From: Campylobacterota bacterium
Lineage (GTDB): Bacteria > Campylobacterota > Campylobacteria > Campylobacterales > Thiovulaceae
DNA length: 64,000 nt
Direction: 5' to 3'
Assembly: GCA_030152305.1 (NCBI GenBank)
Contig: JASKOM010000007.1
Coordinates: 1-64,000 of the forward strand
Below the pieces are notes generated by a model. It did no database searches and was not told the origin of the DNA. It saw only the letters and a program-made list of their open reading frames with translations. This document shows, piece after piece, positions 11,131-21,820 of this stretch. The translations under genes and the position numbers were made by a program. Position 1 is the first letter of the stretch, and the number at the start of each line of letters is the position of its first letter.

Positions 11131-12303
11131 ATGGATTTAAGTTTTTTAGCTTATTCGTTTGCAATATATATATTTATAAAAATATACATATCAATTATGC
11201 AAATAGGCTTTATATCTCAAAAAATAACAGAAGAGCCAATAATTTTATCCAGTGATAATTTTATTAAAGCAGGTCAATATGCAATATCAAAAGAACGAAT
11301 AAATATTATTTCAACAATAGTTGAATATTTTATTTTTTTATTTTGGATTTTTTACGGATTTAAATTATCAAGTGAAATATTCAATCAACAAAATTTAATC
11401 TTTCAGACAATATTTATTTTTAGCTTTTTTATAATTGGTTATATAATTAATTTGCCTTTTGAGATTTATCAAAAATTTATTTTAGATCAAAAATACGGTT
11501 TTAATAAATCAACATATAAATTATATTTTATAGATCAAATAAAAACTTTTATGTTGGCAATAATTTTCGGATTTCCAGTTGTTTATTCGATCTTATATTT
11601 CATAGAAAATATAATTAATTGGTGGCTATATTCAGCAATATTTTTAATTACTGTTATAACATTGGTTAATATTCTTTATCCAGTTTTTATACCGTTATTT
11701 AATAAATTAACTCCGCTTGAAAATGGTGAATTAAAAATTTGGATTGAAAAAGTTATAAAATCAACAGGTTTTAATAATAATGGAATTTTTGTAATTGATG
11801 CATCAAAACGAGATGGAAGATTAAATGCTTTTTTTGGTGGTTTTGGAAAATCAAAAATAGTTGTTCTTTATGATACTTTAATTGCAAAATTAACTCACAG
11901 TGAAATTATTGCTGTCATTGGTCATGAATTAGGACATTTTACGAATAACGATAATTATAAAAATTTATTAATGATTTCAAGTTTTGTATTTTTATTTTTT
12001 TATGTAGCCGATTATTTATCGTTATCAAAAAATGGCAGTGGCGAATTTTTAATAATTTTATCAATATATTTATCAATTTCATTATTTTTTATATCACCAA
12101 TTTTTAGTTATATTTATCGAAAACATGAATTTAAAGCTGATAAATTTGGATCAGAAATAAGTGGAAGTTCGTTATTTTTGTCTGAAGCATTAAAAAAATT
12201 GGTTTCAGAAAATAGTTCATTTCCAATTTCACATCCAATTTATAGATTTTTTTATGAAACTCATCCGTCTGTTAGCGAAAGACTCGAAAAATTAAAAAAA
12301 TAA
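11131..12303 (+). CDS. M48 family peptidase (Ste24/CAAX-like)
   Basis: HELGHFTNND zinc motif, multiple TMs, EFKADKFG. Confidence 0.9.
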   Translation: MDLSFLAYSFAIYIFIKIYISIMQIGFISQKITEEPIILSSDNFIKAGQYAISKERINIISTIVEYFIFLFWIFYGFKLSSEIFNQQNLIFQTIFIFSFFIIGYIINLPFEIYQKFILDQKYGFNKSTYKLYFIDQIKTFMLAIIFGFPVVYSILYFIENIINWWLYSAIFLITVITLVNILYPVFIPLFNKLTPLENGELKIWIEKVIKSTGFNNNGIFVIDASKRDGRLNAFFGGFGKSKIVVLYDTLIAKLTHSEIIAVIGHELGHFTNNDNYKNLLMISSFVFLFFYVADYLSLSKNGSGEFLIILSIYLSISLFFISPIFSYIYRKHEFKADKFGSEISGSSLFLSEALKKLVSENSSFPISHPIYRFFYETHPSVSERLEKLKK

Positions 12304-12360
12304 CAAATCAGAGAAAATGGTATATTTCTGACTTCATTATTATTATTTCAGGAGTCAAGC

Positions 12361-13518
12361 TTGACCGTTACTCTTTCTGTTTTATTTGCAATTTGGTTGT
12401 TACAAGTTGCACTTTTTCATTTTTATAAAATCTCTGGAATTCTTTCAGGGATAATTCTCTCTCTTATGTTTGGAGAGCTTTCGCTAAATATTATTAGCAC
12501 CTCATCGTTGCCACCATATCTTTTAGAATCAACTATTTTCATGGCTTTGTTTTATTTAGGTTTAACAAAACCAAATGGAGAGTTTTTTAAAAAATATTTA
12601 TGGCAAAATCGAAAAATGGTAATTCCAACATTAGCCGTAATGCTAATAATTTTTGTAGTTGCGATAATTATGAATTTTGATTTGCATATTGCGATTATTT
12701 TAGTTTTTGCTTTTTCAGTTGTTTCACTTTCGACAAATTCGGTTTCACTTCAATTTATGCGAGAACATAATTTAGAAAAATCTGAAATCTGGAAAATATT
12801 CTTTGCAAAAGTTATTTCGAATAATTTTTTAATCGTCGTAATGTTTGTTACACTTTTAGCTATTTTCGACGGTGGTTCAGATTCAATTTTTGGAATAGCA
12901 ACTGCTATTTTAAAAACATTAATCTTTTTAATTATTTCTGTTGCAATATCAAGATATATTTATCCACGAATTGCACAAAATATAAAATTGTTACCAGTTA
13001 TTGGAGCTTTATTATTAATTAATGCTTCAGTTCAAGCTGTTATTGCATATTTTATAGGAATTCATTTTATGATTGCTGTTTTCGTAAGCACATTATTTAT
13101 TCCTGAACTTTATCTAAAAGTAAATATTATTGAACCAATTAGAAATAGTTTTGGTAAATTTAATAATTATTTCACTTCGCCAATATTGGGAATAATTATT
13201 GGACTAGGAATTCATACGAATATTCTGTTTGATCGCGAATTATTTTTACCATTTTTGACAATAATATTAGCTATTTTAATAGTTCAATATTTATCGAATA
13301 AAGCAATAATGAGATTCAGCGGTTTAAAAGAAACTGAAAAAAGAATTTTATCGATTGGAAGTTTTGCAAAAACAGACTTATCTGTTTCGATTTTAGTAAT
13401 TTCGTTATATTATGGATTAATTGACAATGATATATTTACATCATCTATAATTTTATTAGCAATGTTAAATTTATTGGCTTGGCATTGGCTGAAATATGTA
13501 GAAATCAAATCAAAATAG
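12361..13518 (+). CDS. Cation:proton antiporter (CPA2-like)
   Basis: TTG start, about 12 hydrophobic segments, sodium/hydrogen-exchanger-like pattern. Confidence 0.75.
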   Translation: MTVTLSVLFAIWLLQVALFHFYKISGILSGIILSLMFGELSLNIISTSSLPPYLLESTIFMALFYLGLTKPNGEFFKKYLWQNRKMVIPTLAVMLIIFVVAIIMNFDLHIAIILVFAFSVVSLSTNSVSLQFMREHNLEKSEIWKIFFAKVISNNFLIVVMFVTLLAIFDGGSDSIFGIATAILKTLIFLIISVAISRYIYPRIAQNIKLLPVIGALLLINASVQAVIAYFIGIHFMIAVFVSTLFIPELYLKVNIIEPIRNSFGKFNNYFTSPILGIIIGLGIHTNILFDRELFLPFLTIILAILIVQYLSNKAIMRFSGLKETEKRILSIGSFAKTDLSVSILVISLYYGLIDNDIFTSSIILLAMLNLLAWHWLKYVEIKSK

Positions 13519-13526
13519 AGGCTTAT

Positions 13527-15155
13527 ATGAAAAGAAATATGAAAAAATATATATTTGTTACTGGTGGTGTTTTATCATCTCTTGGAAAAGGGATAACGGC
13601 ATCAAGTATTGGAGCTTTATTAAAAAGTTCTAATCTAAAAGTTGGAATGTTAAAAATTGATCCATATATAAATATCGATCCTGGGACAATGAGTCCGCTT
13701 GAACATGGTGAAGTTTTCGTTACTGAAGATGGTGCAGAAACAGATTTGGATTTAGGAAATTATGAAAGATTTCTTGATAAAGCTTTTTCTAAACGATCCA
13801 ATTTTACAACTGGACAAGTTTATAGTTCTGTTATCGAACGAGAACGAAAAGGTGGATATCTCGGTAAAACTATTCAAATTGTGCCTCATATCGTTGACGA
13901 AATAAAAGATCGAATAATTTCAGCTGGTGAAGGTCATGATATTCTTGTTGTTGAACTTGGTGGAACAGTTGGCGATATCGAAAGTTTGCCATTTTTAGAA
14001 GCTATTCGTGAATTTAAACATGTTTTACCACAAGAAGATACTTTATTTATTCATGTAACTCTTGTTCCATATATAAAAGTTGCTGGTGAATTAAAAACAA
14101 AACCGACTCAACATTCAGTTCAAGAATTGCGACGAATTGGAATTTCGCCAAAAATTTTAATTTCTCGTTCTGAAAAACCTTTAACAAAAGCTATTAAAGC
14201 TAAATTATCAATGAGTTGTGATATCGATGAAAACAGTGTTTTTGAGGCACTTGATGCAAATAGCATTTATGAAGTCCCTTTGAAATTATTATCGCAAAAT
14301 ATTTTACATCCGATTGCAGTTCATTTAAAATTGCCACCTCTTGAACCACATATGGAAATTTGGGATTCTCTTGTTAAACGAATTATTTCACCAAAAGATG
14401 AGGTCAAATTAGCTTTTGTTGGCAAATATGTAAAATTAAAAGAAAGTTATAAATCGCTGACTGAAGCAATTGTTCATGCTGGAGCTCATTTAAATAGACG
14501 AGTCGATATACAATGGATCGATTCTGAAGATCTAGAAAAAGATATTAATCTTGATGAGTTTTTTGCTGATACCGATGGAATTCTTGTTGCTGGTGGTTTT
14601 GGTTCTCGAGGAATTGAAGGCAAAATTAAAGCCGTTAAATATGCTCGTGAAAATAAAATTCCATATTTAGGAATCTGTCTCGGTATGCAATTAGCTATGA
14701 TCGAATTTGCTCGAAATGTATTAAATATTAAAAATGCAAATTCAATGGAATTTGATGTAAATACAACAGAACCTGTAATTTATTTAATTGATAATTTTTT
14801 AGATCAGGCTGGAACTCGACAAATTAGAACTCATTCGACACCACTTGGTGGAACAATGAGATTAGGTTCTTATTCTTGCAAAACACAAGAAGATTCTAAA
14901 TTGCGAGAGGCCTATTTTGGAGCAGAAATAATTTCTGAAAGACATCGACATCGATATGAAGCAAATCCAGATTATCGAGAAAGATTCGAAGATGCTGGTT
15001 TAATCGTAACAGGTGAATCTGACGGTTTAATCGAAGCTGTCGAATTAAAAGATCATCCTTGGTTTTTAGGTGTTCAGTTTCATCCTGAATTCACTTCAAG
15101 ACTTCAAACACCAAATCCAACTATTTTAGCTTTTATTAAACATCTAAAAAAATAA
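13527..15155 (+). CDS. pyrG: CTP synthase
   Basis: [28 protein letters not shown]; glutaminase [15 protein letters not shown]. Start 13527 preferred to ORF start 13479. Confidence 0.97.
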   Translation: MKRNMKKYIFVTGGVLSSLGKGITASSIGALLKSSNLKVGMLKIDPYINIDPGTMSPLEHGEVFVTEDGAETDLDLGNYERFLDKAFSKRSNFTTGQVYSSVIERERKGGYLGKTIQIVPHIVDEIKDRIISAGEGHDILVVELGGTVGDIESLPFLEAIREFKHVLPQEDTLFIHVTLVPYIKVAGELKTKPTQHSVQELRRIGISPKILISRSEKPLTKAIKAKLSMSCDIDENSVFEALDANSIYEVPLKLLSQNILHPIAVHLKLPPLEPHMEIWDSLVKRIISPKDEVKLAFVGKYVKLKESYKSLTEAIVHAGAHLNRRVDIQWIDSEDLEKDINLDEFFADTDGILVAGGFGSRGIEGKIKAVKYARENKIPYLGICLGMQLAMIEFARNVLNIKNANSMEFDVNTTEPVIYLIDNFLDQAGTRQIRTHSTPLGGTMRLGSYSCKTQEDSKLREAYFGAEIISERHRHRYEANPDYRERFEDAGLIVTGESDGLIEAVELKDHPWFLGVQFHPEFTSRLQTPNPTILAFIKHLKK

Positions 15156-15168
15156 AATATAAAAAATA

Positions 15169-15198
15169 TTGTGAGATGAAAATAATTTTATCTCACAA
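15169..15198. terminator. Hairpin between pyrG and hemL
   Basis: Inverted repeat TTGTGAGAT...ATCTCACAA, with inner AAAAT/ATTTT pairing. No clear T-tract, so terminator role is tentative. Confidence 0.5.
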
Positions 15199-15224
15199 AT
15201 TTAATTAACAAAGGAATAAAAACA

Positions 15225-16511
15225 ATGAATTTTTCAAATAGTATTCAGGCTTTTGAACAAGCAAAATTATCAATACCAGGCGGTGTTAATTCACCTGTTA
15301 GAGCTTTTTCTAGTGTTGGCGGAACTCCTCCTTTTATTAAACGAGGCGAAGGTGCTTACCTCATCGATGAAGACGATAATAAATTTATCGATTATATTCA
15401 AAGTTGGGGACCTTTAATTTTAGGACATAGTGATGAAAGATTAGTTTCGAAATTAATCGAAGCTGTTAAACACGGTTTTAGTTTTGGAGCTCCAACTCGA
15501 GGCGAAACAGAATTAGCTGAAAAAATTAAATCGATTTTTCCACATGTTGAATTATTAAGATTTGTAAGTTCTGGAACTGAAGCAGTTATGAGTGCAATTC
15601 GTGTTGCTCGTGGTTACACAGGTCGAAGCGATATTATTAAATTCGAAGGAAATTATCACGGTCATAGCGATTCTCTTCTTGTTAAAGCAGGAAGTGGAGC
15701 AACAACTTTTGGAACTCCAAGTTCAGCAGGTGTTCCAGAATGTTTTTCGAAACATACTTATTTGGCAAAATATAATGACATTGAAAGTGTAAAAAAAGCT
15801 TTTAGTTCAAGTCAAACAGGAATCGCTTGTGTTATTATTGAACCAATTGCAGGAAATATGGGACTTGTTCCAGCTGATATTAATTTTTTAACTGAACTTA
15901 AAAATTTATGCGATATAAACGGAACTGTTTTAATTTTCGATGAGGTCATGAGCGGTTTTCGTGCTGATTTACGAGGTTCTTATGGTTTAAATAATATAAA
16001 AGCTGATTTAATTACTTTTGGAAAAGTTATCGGTGGTGGAATGCCTGTTGGTGCTTTTGGTGGCAAAGCTGAAATTATGAAATTTTTATCGCCGTTGGGT
16101 TCTGTTTATCAAGCGGGAACTCTTTCGGGAAATCCTCTTGCAATGGCAGTCGGAAACGAAATGATAAAAATATTAATCGAAAATCCAGATATTTATAAAA
16201 TATTAAATAATCGAGCTATAAATTTAATGAACGGTTTTAAACAATCGGCTGATAAATATAATATTCCGCTTCAAATCGATGTTCGAGGTTCGATGTTTGG
16301 TTTCTTTTTTAATTCTCAAAAAGTTAAAAATTTTGATGATGCTCTTTTATCTTATACAAAACGATTTGCAAAATTTCATCGAGGCATGTTAGAACTTGGA
16401 ATTTATTTAGCTCCGTCGCAATTTGAAGCTGGTTTTATTGCATTACCGACAAATGATAATTTAATAAACGAAACTATTCAAAAAGCTGATGAAGTGATGG
16501 CAAATCTTTGA
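15225..16511 (+). CDS. hemL: Glutamate-1-semialdehyde 2,1-aminomutase
   Basis: [51 protein letters not shown]. Confidence 0.97.
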   Translation: MNFSNSIQAFEQAKLSIPGGVNSPVRAFSSVGGTPPFIKRGEGAYLIDEDDNKFIDYIQSWGPLILGHSDERLVSKLIEAVKHGFSFGAPTRGETELAEKIKSIFPHVELLRFVSSGTEAVMSAIRVARGYTGRSDIIKFEGNYHGHSDSLLVKAGSGATTFGTPSSAGVPECFSKHTYLAKYNDIESVKKAFSSSQTGIACVIIEPIAGNMGLVPADINFLTELKNLCDINGTVLIFDEVMSGFRADLRGSYGLNNIKADLITFGKVIGGGMPVGAFGGKAEIMKFLSPLGSVYQAGTLSGNPLAMAVGNEMIKILIENPDIYKILNNRAINLMNGFKQSADKYNIPLQIDVRGSMFGFFFNSQKVKNFDDALLSYTKRFAKFHRGMLELGIYLAPSQFEAGFIALPTNDNLINETIQKADEVMANL

Positions 16512-17008
16512 AAAAAATATTAAAATCAAACAGAATTGCAATATATTCTGGAACTTTTGATCCTATTACAAATGGACACATGAATATTATTCAACGAAGT
16601 TTAGATATTTTTGACGGTTTAATTTTAGCAATTGCTGAATCTCGAGAAAAAAGTTGCATGTTTTCTTTAAAACAACGAGTTGATATGGCAATCGATTCAA
16701 CAAAACAGTTCAAAGAAAAAGTTATTATTAAATCTTTTGATGGTTTATTAGTCGATTTTTTGCAAAAAGAAAATATAAATATCGTTATTCGTGGTTTAAG
16801 AAACGGTGTTGATTTTGAATACGAACGAAATATGCATTATGCAAATAAGTCTTTATATAATTCGATAGAAACGATATATTTAAATTCTAAATTGGAAGAT
16901 AGTTTTGTTAGCTCATCTGTTGTTAGAACTTTGATCCGATATAATGGCAATATCGATCATCTCGTTCCTGATGAGGTGATAAAATATCTTAATATAATAA
17001 ATAATTAG
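16508..17008 (+). CDS. coaD: Phosphopantetheine adenylyltransferase
   Basis: [41 protein letters not shown]. Confidence 0.95.
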   Translation: MKKILKSNRIAIYSGTFDPITNGHMNIIQRSLDIFDGLILAIAESREKSCMFSLKQRVDMAIDSTKQFKEKVIIKSFDGLLVDFLQKENINIVIRGLRNGVDFEYERNMHYANKSLYNSIETIYLNSKLEDSFVSSSVVRTLIRYNGNIDHLVPDEVIKYLNIINN

Positions 17009-17018
17009 CAGAAAACTG

Positions 17019-18710
17019 ATGTCTAAAATTTTAACTGACAAAGAATTACAAGAGTTATTGGAAGACGAAACAACAAAAGTTCCAGATCCAAAAGAGGCTT
17101 TTCTTGATACGATTAATCCATATAAATATATAGAACTTGATAGTAATGCTCTAGCTTTTGATAGAATTCATAGAGCCTTAAATCGAAACATGAAAATGAC
17201 TTTGATTTTTGGTTCTCCTGGAACAGGAAAAAGTATGTTTTTAAGTCGTTTAAATAGCGATTTATTAGTTGGTAATAAATTGTCAATTTTAATTTCTACT
17301 CCTATTCTTGATGACGAAGAACTTTTTCAAACAATTTCTTTTGAAATATATAAAAATTCACACGATGGCATAATTCCTCGCGGTTTTAATGCTCTTTCTG
17401 AAGCTATTTCAAAAGGAGGAGAATTTTTATTTAAAGCAAAACCTATTTTATTATTAGACGAAGCTCAATTATATTCTAATGCAACTCTTGAAAAAATTAG
17501 AATTCTTTCAGATACAGAAAATTTACGAGTTATATTTGCTGTTCATAAATTAAGAGAAGAAAATATATTTACGAAAGAACATTTTAAAAGTAGAATTTGG
17601 GAACGAATTGAATTAATAAATGCATCTGAAAGTGAATTGAAAGTTTATATTCAAAAAAAATTAATGGGCATTTCTATGTTATCTCTTGCCGATCAATTTA
17701 ATAACGGTGTTGTAAAAATTATTCATAATATTACAGCTGGAAATTATCGAGTAACTAATAATTTATTATATTCATATTTTATGAATTATCCTCAATTATA
17801 TAAATTTAGTTATCCTAATAATAAGCCATTAATTATAAGACGAAAAGAATTAGAAGTTTCAGCGATTCAAATTGGGTTTTTAGTTCCACCAAATCTCGGA
17901 AATACTGATTTGCGATATCTTCCAGCTGTTGAACAATTATGGGTCAATTGGCGACGAAAACAACTTCTGAAATATTTTATTTTGTTAATGTCTCCAGTTG
18001 CTATTGGATATGGAATACATTCGTATTTATCACTTTCCCCCGAAGAAAAAGGTGCAATTCGTTCTAGTTTTGTTAATGTAAATTCAAATCAGGATTCTGC
18101 TCAAAATAAAATTAATAGCAATAATAAAAATATTAATACTGATAATAATTTATCTTTTCCTGTTATACAATATAGTAATATTATTGAAACAGAACATAAT
18201 AATTCTGTAAATTCGTTAGACAATCAAGCTCTTCAACTTGAGCCAATAGATTTATCTGATCCAAATCAAATCGAATTAGATTTAAACGAAAAGCAAAATA
18301 ATCATGAAAACAATCAATCTTATGAAGATGTAAAAAATAGTAAATTAAATATTGCGATAGATTCTTTGGGAATTAATATAAATAATTTGATACAAATACA
18401 AACTAAAAATAAAATTGACGGTGAATTGCCAAGTGTTCAAGATATAAAATTCAAGAAAGATCTTGATAAAAAGAAAATTAAATTTGATAAAAACTTAGAA
18501 ATTAACTTAGGTATCGAATTACTTCAAGGTTATTTGCAATTAAAAGATTATAAAAATACTTGGAATATTGCTATTAAATTAAACGAAATGGATATTTCTT
18601 TGCAAGAGCCATATTTTATAATTCATAAAATTTTAGTTAAAGAAAATTTGCAAGATGAGGCAAAAAAAATTGTAGATGCTTGTTCAGAATGTATCTTTGA
18701 AACTCAATAA
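17019..18710 (+). CDS. ExeA/GspA-like AAA ATPase with C-terminal extension
   Basis: Walker A GSPGTGKS, Walker B PILLLDEAQLYS; TM segment then Asn-rich linker and C-terminal helical region. Confidence 0.75.
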   Translation: MSKILTDKELQELLEDETTKVPDPKEAFLDTINPYKYIELDSNALAFDRIHRALNRNMKMTLIFGSPGTGKSMFLSRLNSDLLVGNKLSILISTPILDDEELFQTISFEIYKNSHDGIIPRGFNALSEAISKGGEFLFKAKPILLLDEAQLYSNATLEKIRILSDTENLRVIFAVHKLREENIFTKEHFKSRIWERIELINASESELKVYIQKKLMGISMLSLADQFNNGVVKIIHNITAGNYRVTNNLLYSYFMNYPQLYKFSYPNNKPLIIRRKELEVSAIQIGFLVPPNLGNTDLRYLPAVEQLWVNWRRKQLLKYFILLMSPVAIGYGIHSYLSLSPEEKGAIRSSFVNVNSNQDSAQNKINSNNKNINTDNNLSFPVIQYSNIIETEHNNSVNSLDNQALQLEPIDLSDPNQIELDLNEKQNNHENNQSYEDVKNSKLNIAIDSLGININNLIQIQTKNKIDGELPSVQDIKFKKDLDKKKIKFDKNLEINLGIELLQGYLQLKDYKNTWNIAIKLNEMDISLQEPYFIIHKILVKENLQDEAKKIVDACSECIFETQ

Positions 18711-18732
18711 TAAAATTTGTTATTAACTAAAC

Positions 18733-18751
18733 ACCTCATCAAAGATGAGGT
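18733..18751. terminator. ACCTCATC-AAA-GATGAGGT hairpin between convergent genes
   Basis: Perfect 8-bp inverted repeat with 3-nt loop followed by attttatt; lies between the + gene ending at 18710 and gltX (-) ending at 18758. Confidence 0.75.
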
Positions 18752-18757
18752 ATTTTA

Positions 18758-20062
18758 TTAAGACAAAGCAATAAGTTCTGAAAGATAATTTTTTAAATAT
18801 GGATAAAGTTTAACTAAATCAGGTCCATTTTCAGCACCAGTTAAAACGATTCTAAGCGGTTTAAATAGCATTTTGCCTTTTAATCCAGTTCGATTTGTTA
18901 TTTCTCGTTTAAAATCTTCGTAATTATCAATTATATTCATTTCAGAAATTACATTTTTAATGATTTTGACTTGTTCTGTTAATAATTCATCAAATTCCCG
19001 TTTAGAAAAAATAGCTGAAATTTTATTTTTTAATTCAATAAGTGTTGAAGCTTCTTCGATATAAATTTTTGCAATTTCACCAATCGATTCATCAAAATAG
19101 CCTAATCGTTTTGCAAGATCAATCGATGATAATTTTTTTAAATGTTCACGATTAATAAATCTTAATTTATCGATATCAAATTTAGCAGGAGCTTTTGAAA
19201 TAGTCTTTAAATTAAACCATTTTATAGCTTCTTCAACCGTAAAAATTTCATTATTAGTAGAATTACCTAATAAAATTAAATAATTAGTTATAGCTTCAGG
19301 AATAAAACCAGTTTCTAATAGCCATTTAATTGACGAAGCATTATCTCGTTTGCTCATTTTTTTGCCATCAATATTTAAAATAATTGGCAAATGTGCATAT
19401 TCTAATTCTCGTTTATAACCTAATTTTTGTTGAATTAATATCTGTTTTGGAGTATTAGAAACATGATCTTCGCCACGAATAATAATCGAAATATCGCTTA
19501 ACATATCATCAACGGCACAAGCAAAATTATAAGTTGGAGTTTTATCTGTTCGTAAAATAACAAAACTATCAATATCGTCAGATGAAAATTCTAATTTTCC
19601 ACGAATTAAATCATTAAAAGATATAGAATTACCGCTTTTTTTCATTCTAACAACTGCTTGACTATTTTTATTAAATATTTCGTCAGCTGTTAATTTTTCA
19701 CATTTGCCACTATATCTAGGTGCAATATTATTTTTAATTGACTGTTCTCGATATTGTTCAAGTTCATCTTCTGAACAAAAACAGTTAAAAGCATCACCGT
19801 TTTGAACTAACATGACACCAAATTGTTGATGAAACTTTAAATTTCCAGATTGATACATAACTTGTGAATATTCAATTTTAAATAAATTTAAAATTTCTAA
19901 GATTTCTAAGTCTTTTCCTTGAATATTTCGTTCAATGTCAGTATCTTCAATACGAATAATTAATTTTTCATTTCTTTGCTTAGAGACAATATAATTAAAA
20001 ATAGCAACTCTTAAGTTTCCTATGTGCATATCGCCTGTTGGACTAGGTGCAAATCTTAACAT
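18758..20062 (-). CDS. gltX: Glutamyl-tRNA synthetase
   Basis: [24 protein letters not shown] (HIGN) and KMSKRD (KMSKS-like). Confidence 0.95.
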   Translation of the reverse strand: MLRFAPSPTGDMHIGNLRVAIFNYIVSKQRNEKLIIRIEDTDIERNIQGKDLEILEILNLFKIEYSQVMYQSGNLKFHQQFGVMLVQNGDAFNCFCSEDELEQYREQSIKNNIAPRYSGKCEKLTADEIFNKNSQAVVRMKKSGNSISFNDLIRGKLEFSSDDIDSFVILRTDKTPTYNFACAVDDMLSDISIIIRGEDHVSNTPKQILIQQKLGYKRELEYAHLPIILNIDGKKMSKRDNASSIKWLLETGFIPEAITNYLILLGNSTNNEIFTVEEAIKWFNLKTISKAPAKFDIDKLRFINREHLKKLSSIDLAKRLGYFDESIGEIAKIYIEEASTLIELKNKISAIFSKREFDELLTEQVKIIKNVISEMNIIDNYEDFKREITNRTGLKGKMLFKPLRIVLTGAENGPDLVKLYPYLKNYLSELIALS

Positions 20063-20155
20063 TTAAAATGTTCCTAATAAGTTTGATTATTTTTGTTTTG
20101 AATTTATTTTGAAGTTACCATCTAAAAAGGAGGAAAAAGATGGCGAAGTTTGTTA

Positions 20156-20230
20156 TGGTGACCCCAAGGGGACTCGAACCCCTGTAACCAGGATGAAAAC
20201 CTGGGATCCTTACCGCTAGACGATGGGGCC
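20156..20230 (-). tRNA. tRNA-Glu (anticodon TTC), CCA encoded
   Basis: Reverse complement GGCCCCATCGTCTAGCGGTAAGGATCCCAGGTTTTCATCCTGGTTACAGGGGTTCGAGTCCCCTTGGGGTCACCA folds as a cloverleaf. Confidence 0.97.
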
Positions 20231-20309
20231 ATCTACCGATGGATTTTATCAGTTCCGCTTTTGTTAGTGGAATTATATATATCGATAGCTTAAAAAAAAA
20301 TAAAAGCAA

Positions 20310-21803
20310 TTAAACTATTTTGAGTTCAACTCTATTTCTACCATTGTGTTTTGCTTCATATAAAGATTCGTCGGCTAATTTATAAAGTTCATCACTGATT
20401 AAATTGCTATTTACTTCTTCGACATAGCAAATTCCAAAAGATGCTGTAACAACTCCAAAGTCATTATTAAATTTATGTTCGATTCCAGCTTTATAAATTT
20501 CATTGCAAATATGTTGAACAAAATCTAAACTGTTTTGCTGATTTAATGGCGATAAAATCAAACCAAATTCTTCGCCACCTAAACGAAAAGCATATCCTCG
20601 ATTACAAGATAAAGAACTTTGAAAAATTTTTGCAACAGATTTTAAAACACTGTCGCCCATTTGATGCCCGTAATTATCGTTATATTTTTTAAAATTATCT
20701 ATGTCCATGACGACAAAAGCTAAATGTAAATTATCTGATTTTGCTCTTTGTAATTCAACTTCGATCATGTGATTAAAATGTCTTCGATTATATAAACTCG
20801 TTAAAGCATCTGTTATCGAAAGCTCTTCGACTATTTTTCTGTCGGTTATATCTCGTCTAATTGCTGTGTATCCTATTACATTGCCATTTAAATCGAAATT
20901 CGGATAAATATTATTTTCTGTCCAAAAATAACCACCAGAAACTATTTTATTTTTTAATTCACCTCGCCATACTTCACCTTTTTGTATTGTTGTCCAAAGC
21001 TCTTCATATACTTTTCCTGGTGTATCTGGATGTCTGATTATATTATGGTTTTTTCCGATTAATTCTTCTCGAGAATATTTTGATCTTCGAATAAAAGCTT
21101 CTGATACATAAGTTATTCTTCCAGTTAAATCTGCTGATGAAATGATTATATTTTCATCAACTAAATTAACATATCTATTTAAATCTCTTGTTCTTTCTCT
21201 TATTTTTGTTTCTAATAATTGATTATGTTCTGCGATTTCGGTGATATCAGAAAAAATAACTATACTTCTTTCAAATTCATCAAAATTCATGTGAGTTGCT
21301 CGAATTGAAAATATATGTTTTTTTCCATTTCTAATTATTGAACCTTTATAATGAATATGTTTGTTTTCAAGAATAGTTTTTACCCAATTTTGACCACCTT
21401 TATCTTGATAAATATAATCTTCTTCATCTATTTTTTCAAGAAATTCACAAATACAGCTATGTTTATTGTGAAATTCTTCCATTGTTTTAAAGCCCAAAAA
21501 ATCAAAAAAACTTTGATTTGCATTAGACAAATAAGTTCCCTGTGTTGCAATAACAATTTGATCGAGTGAATTAAATAATGTGTCCAGATATTTATATTGA
21601 AGATCTAATATTTTATTTTTTCGCCATATGTTTATTCCAATTGAAAAAACCATGCAAAATAATAAGGCAAATATCGATGCCCAAATTGTTTCTTTTTGAG
21701 TGAGAATTTCACCAAAAGATAATATTAAACCTGCTATGGTTAAATACACACCTATACAAAAAAGTAATAAATCTATTGTGATTTTATGCTTTACTTTTAT
21801 CAA
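20310..21803 (-). CDS. Membrane-anchored PAS-GGDEF diguanylate cyclase
   Basis: Two N-terminal TMs, PAS (SREELIGKNHNIIRHPDTP), GGEEF. Confidence 0.9.
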   Translation of the reverse strand: MIKVKHKITIDLLLFCIGVYLTIAGLILSFGEILTQKETIWASIFALLFCMVFSIGINIWRKNKILDLQYKYLDTLFNSLDQIVIATQGTYLSNANQSFFDFLGFKTMEEFHNKHSCICEFLEKIDEEDYIYQDKGGQNWVKTILENKHIHYKGSIIRNGKKHIFSIRATHMNFDEFERSIVIFSDITEIAEHNQLLETKIRERTRDLNRYVNLVDENIIISSADLTGRITYVSEAFIRRSKYSREELIGKNHNIIRHPDTPGKVYEELWTTIQKGEVWRGELKNKIVSGGYFWTENNIYPNFDLNGNVIGYTAIRRDITDRKIVEELSITDALTSLYNRRHFNHMIEVELQRAKSDNLHLAFVVMDIDNFKKYNDNYGHQMGDSVLKSVAKIFQSSLSCNRGYAFRLGGEEFGLILSPLNQQNSLDFVQHICNEIYKAGIEHKFNNDFGVVTASFGICYVEEVNSNLISDELYKLADESLYEAKHNGRNRVELKIV

Positions 21804-21820
21804 GTTAGACCCTTTTAATC

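Noticed and set aside
12301-12345. Possible hairpin tcagagaaaa...tatttctga after the M48 peptidase
   Set aside because: Stem is short and imperfect; not strong enough to call a terminator.
20115-20309. 64-aa minus ORF RIPGFHPGYRGSSPLGVT
   Set aside because: Translation of the tRNA-Glu gene, not a protein.
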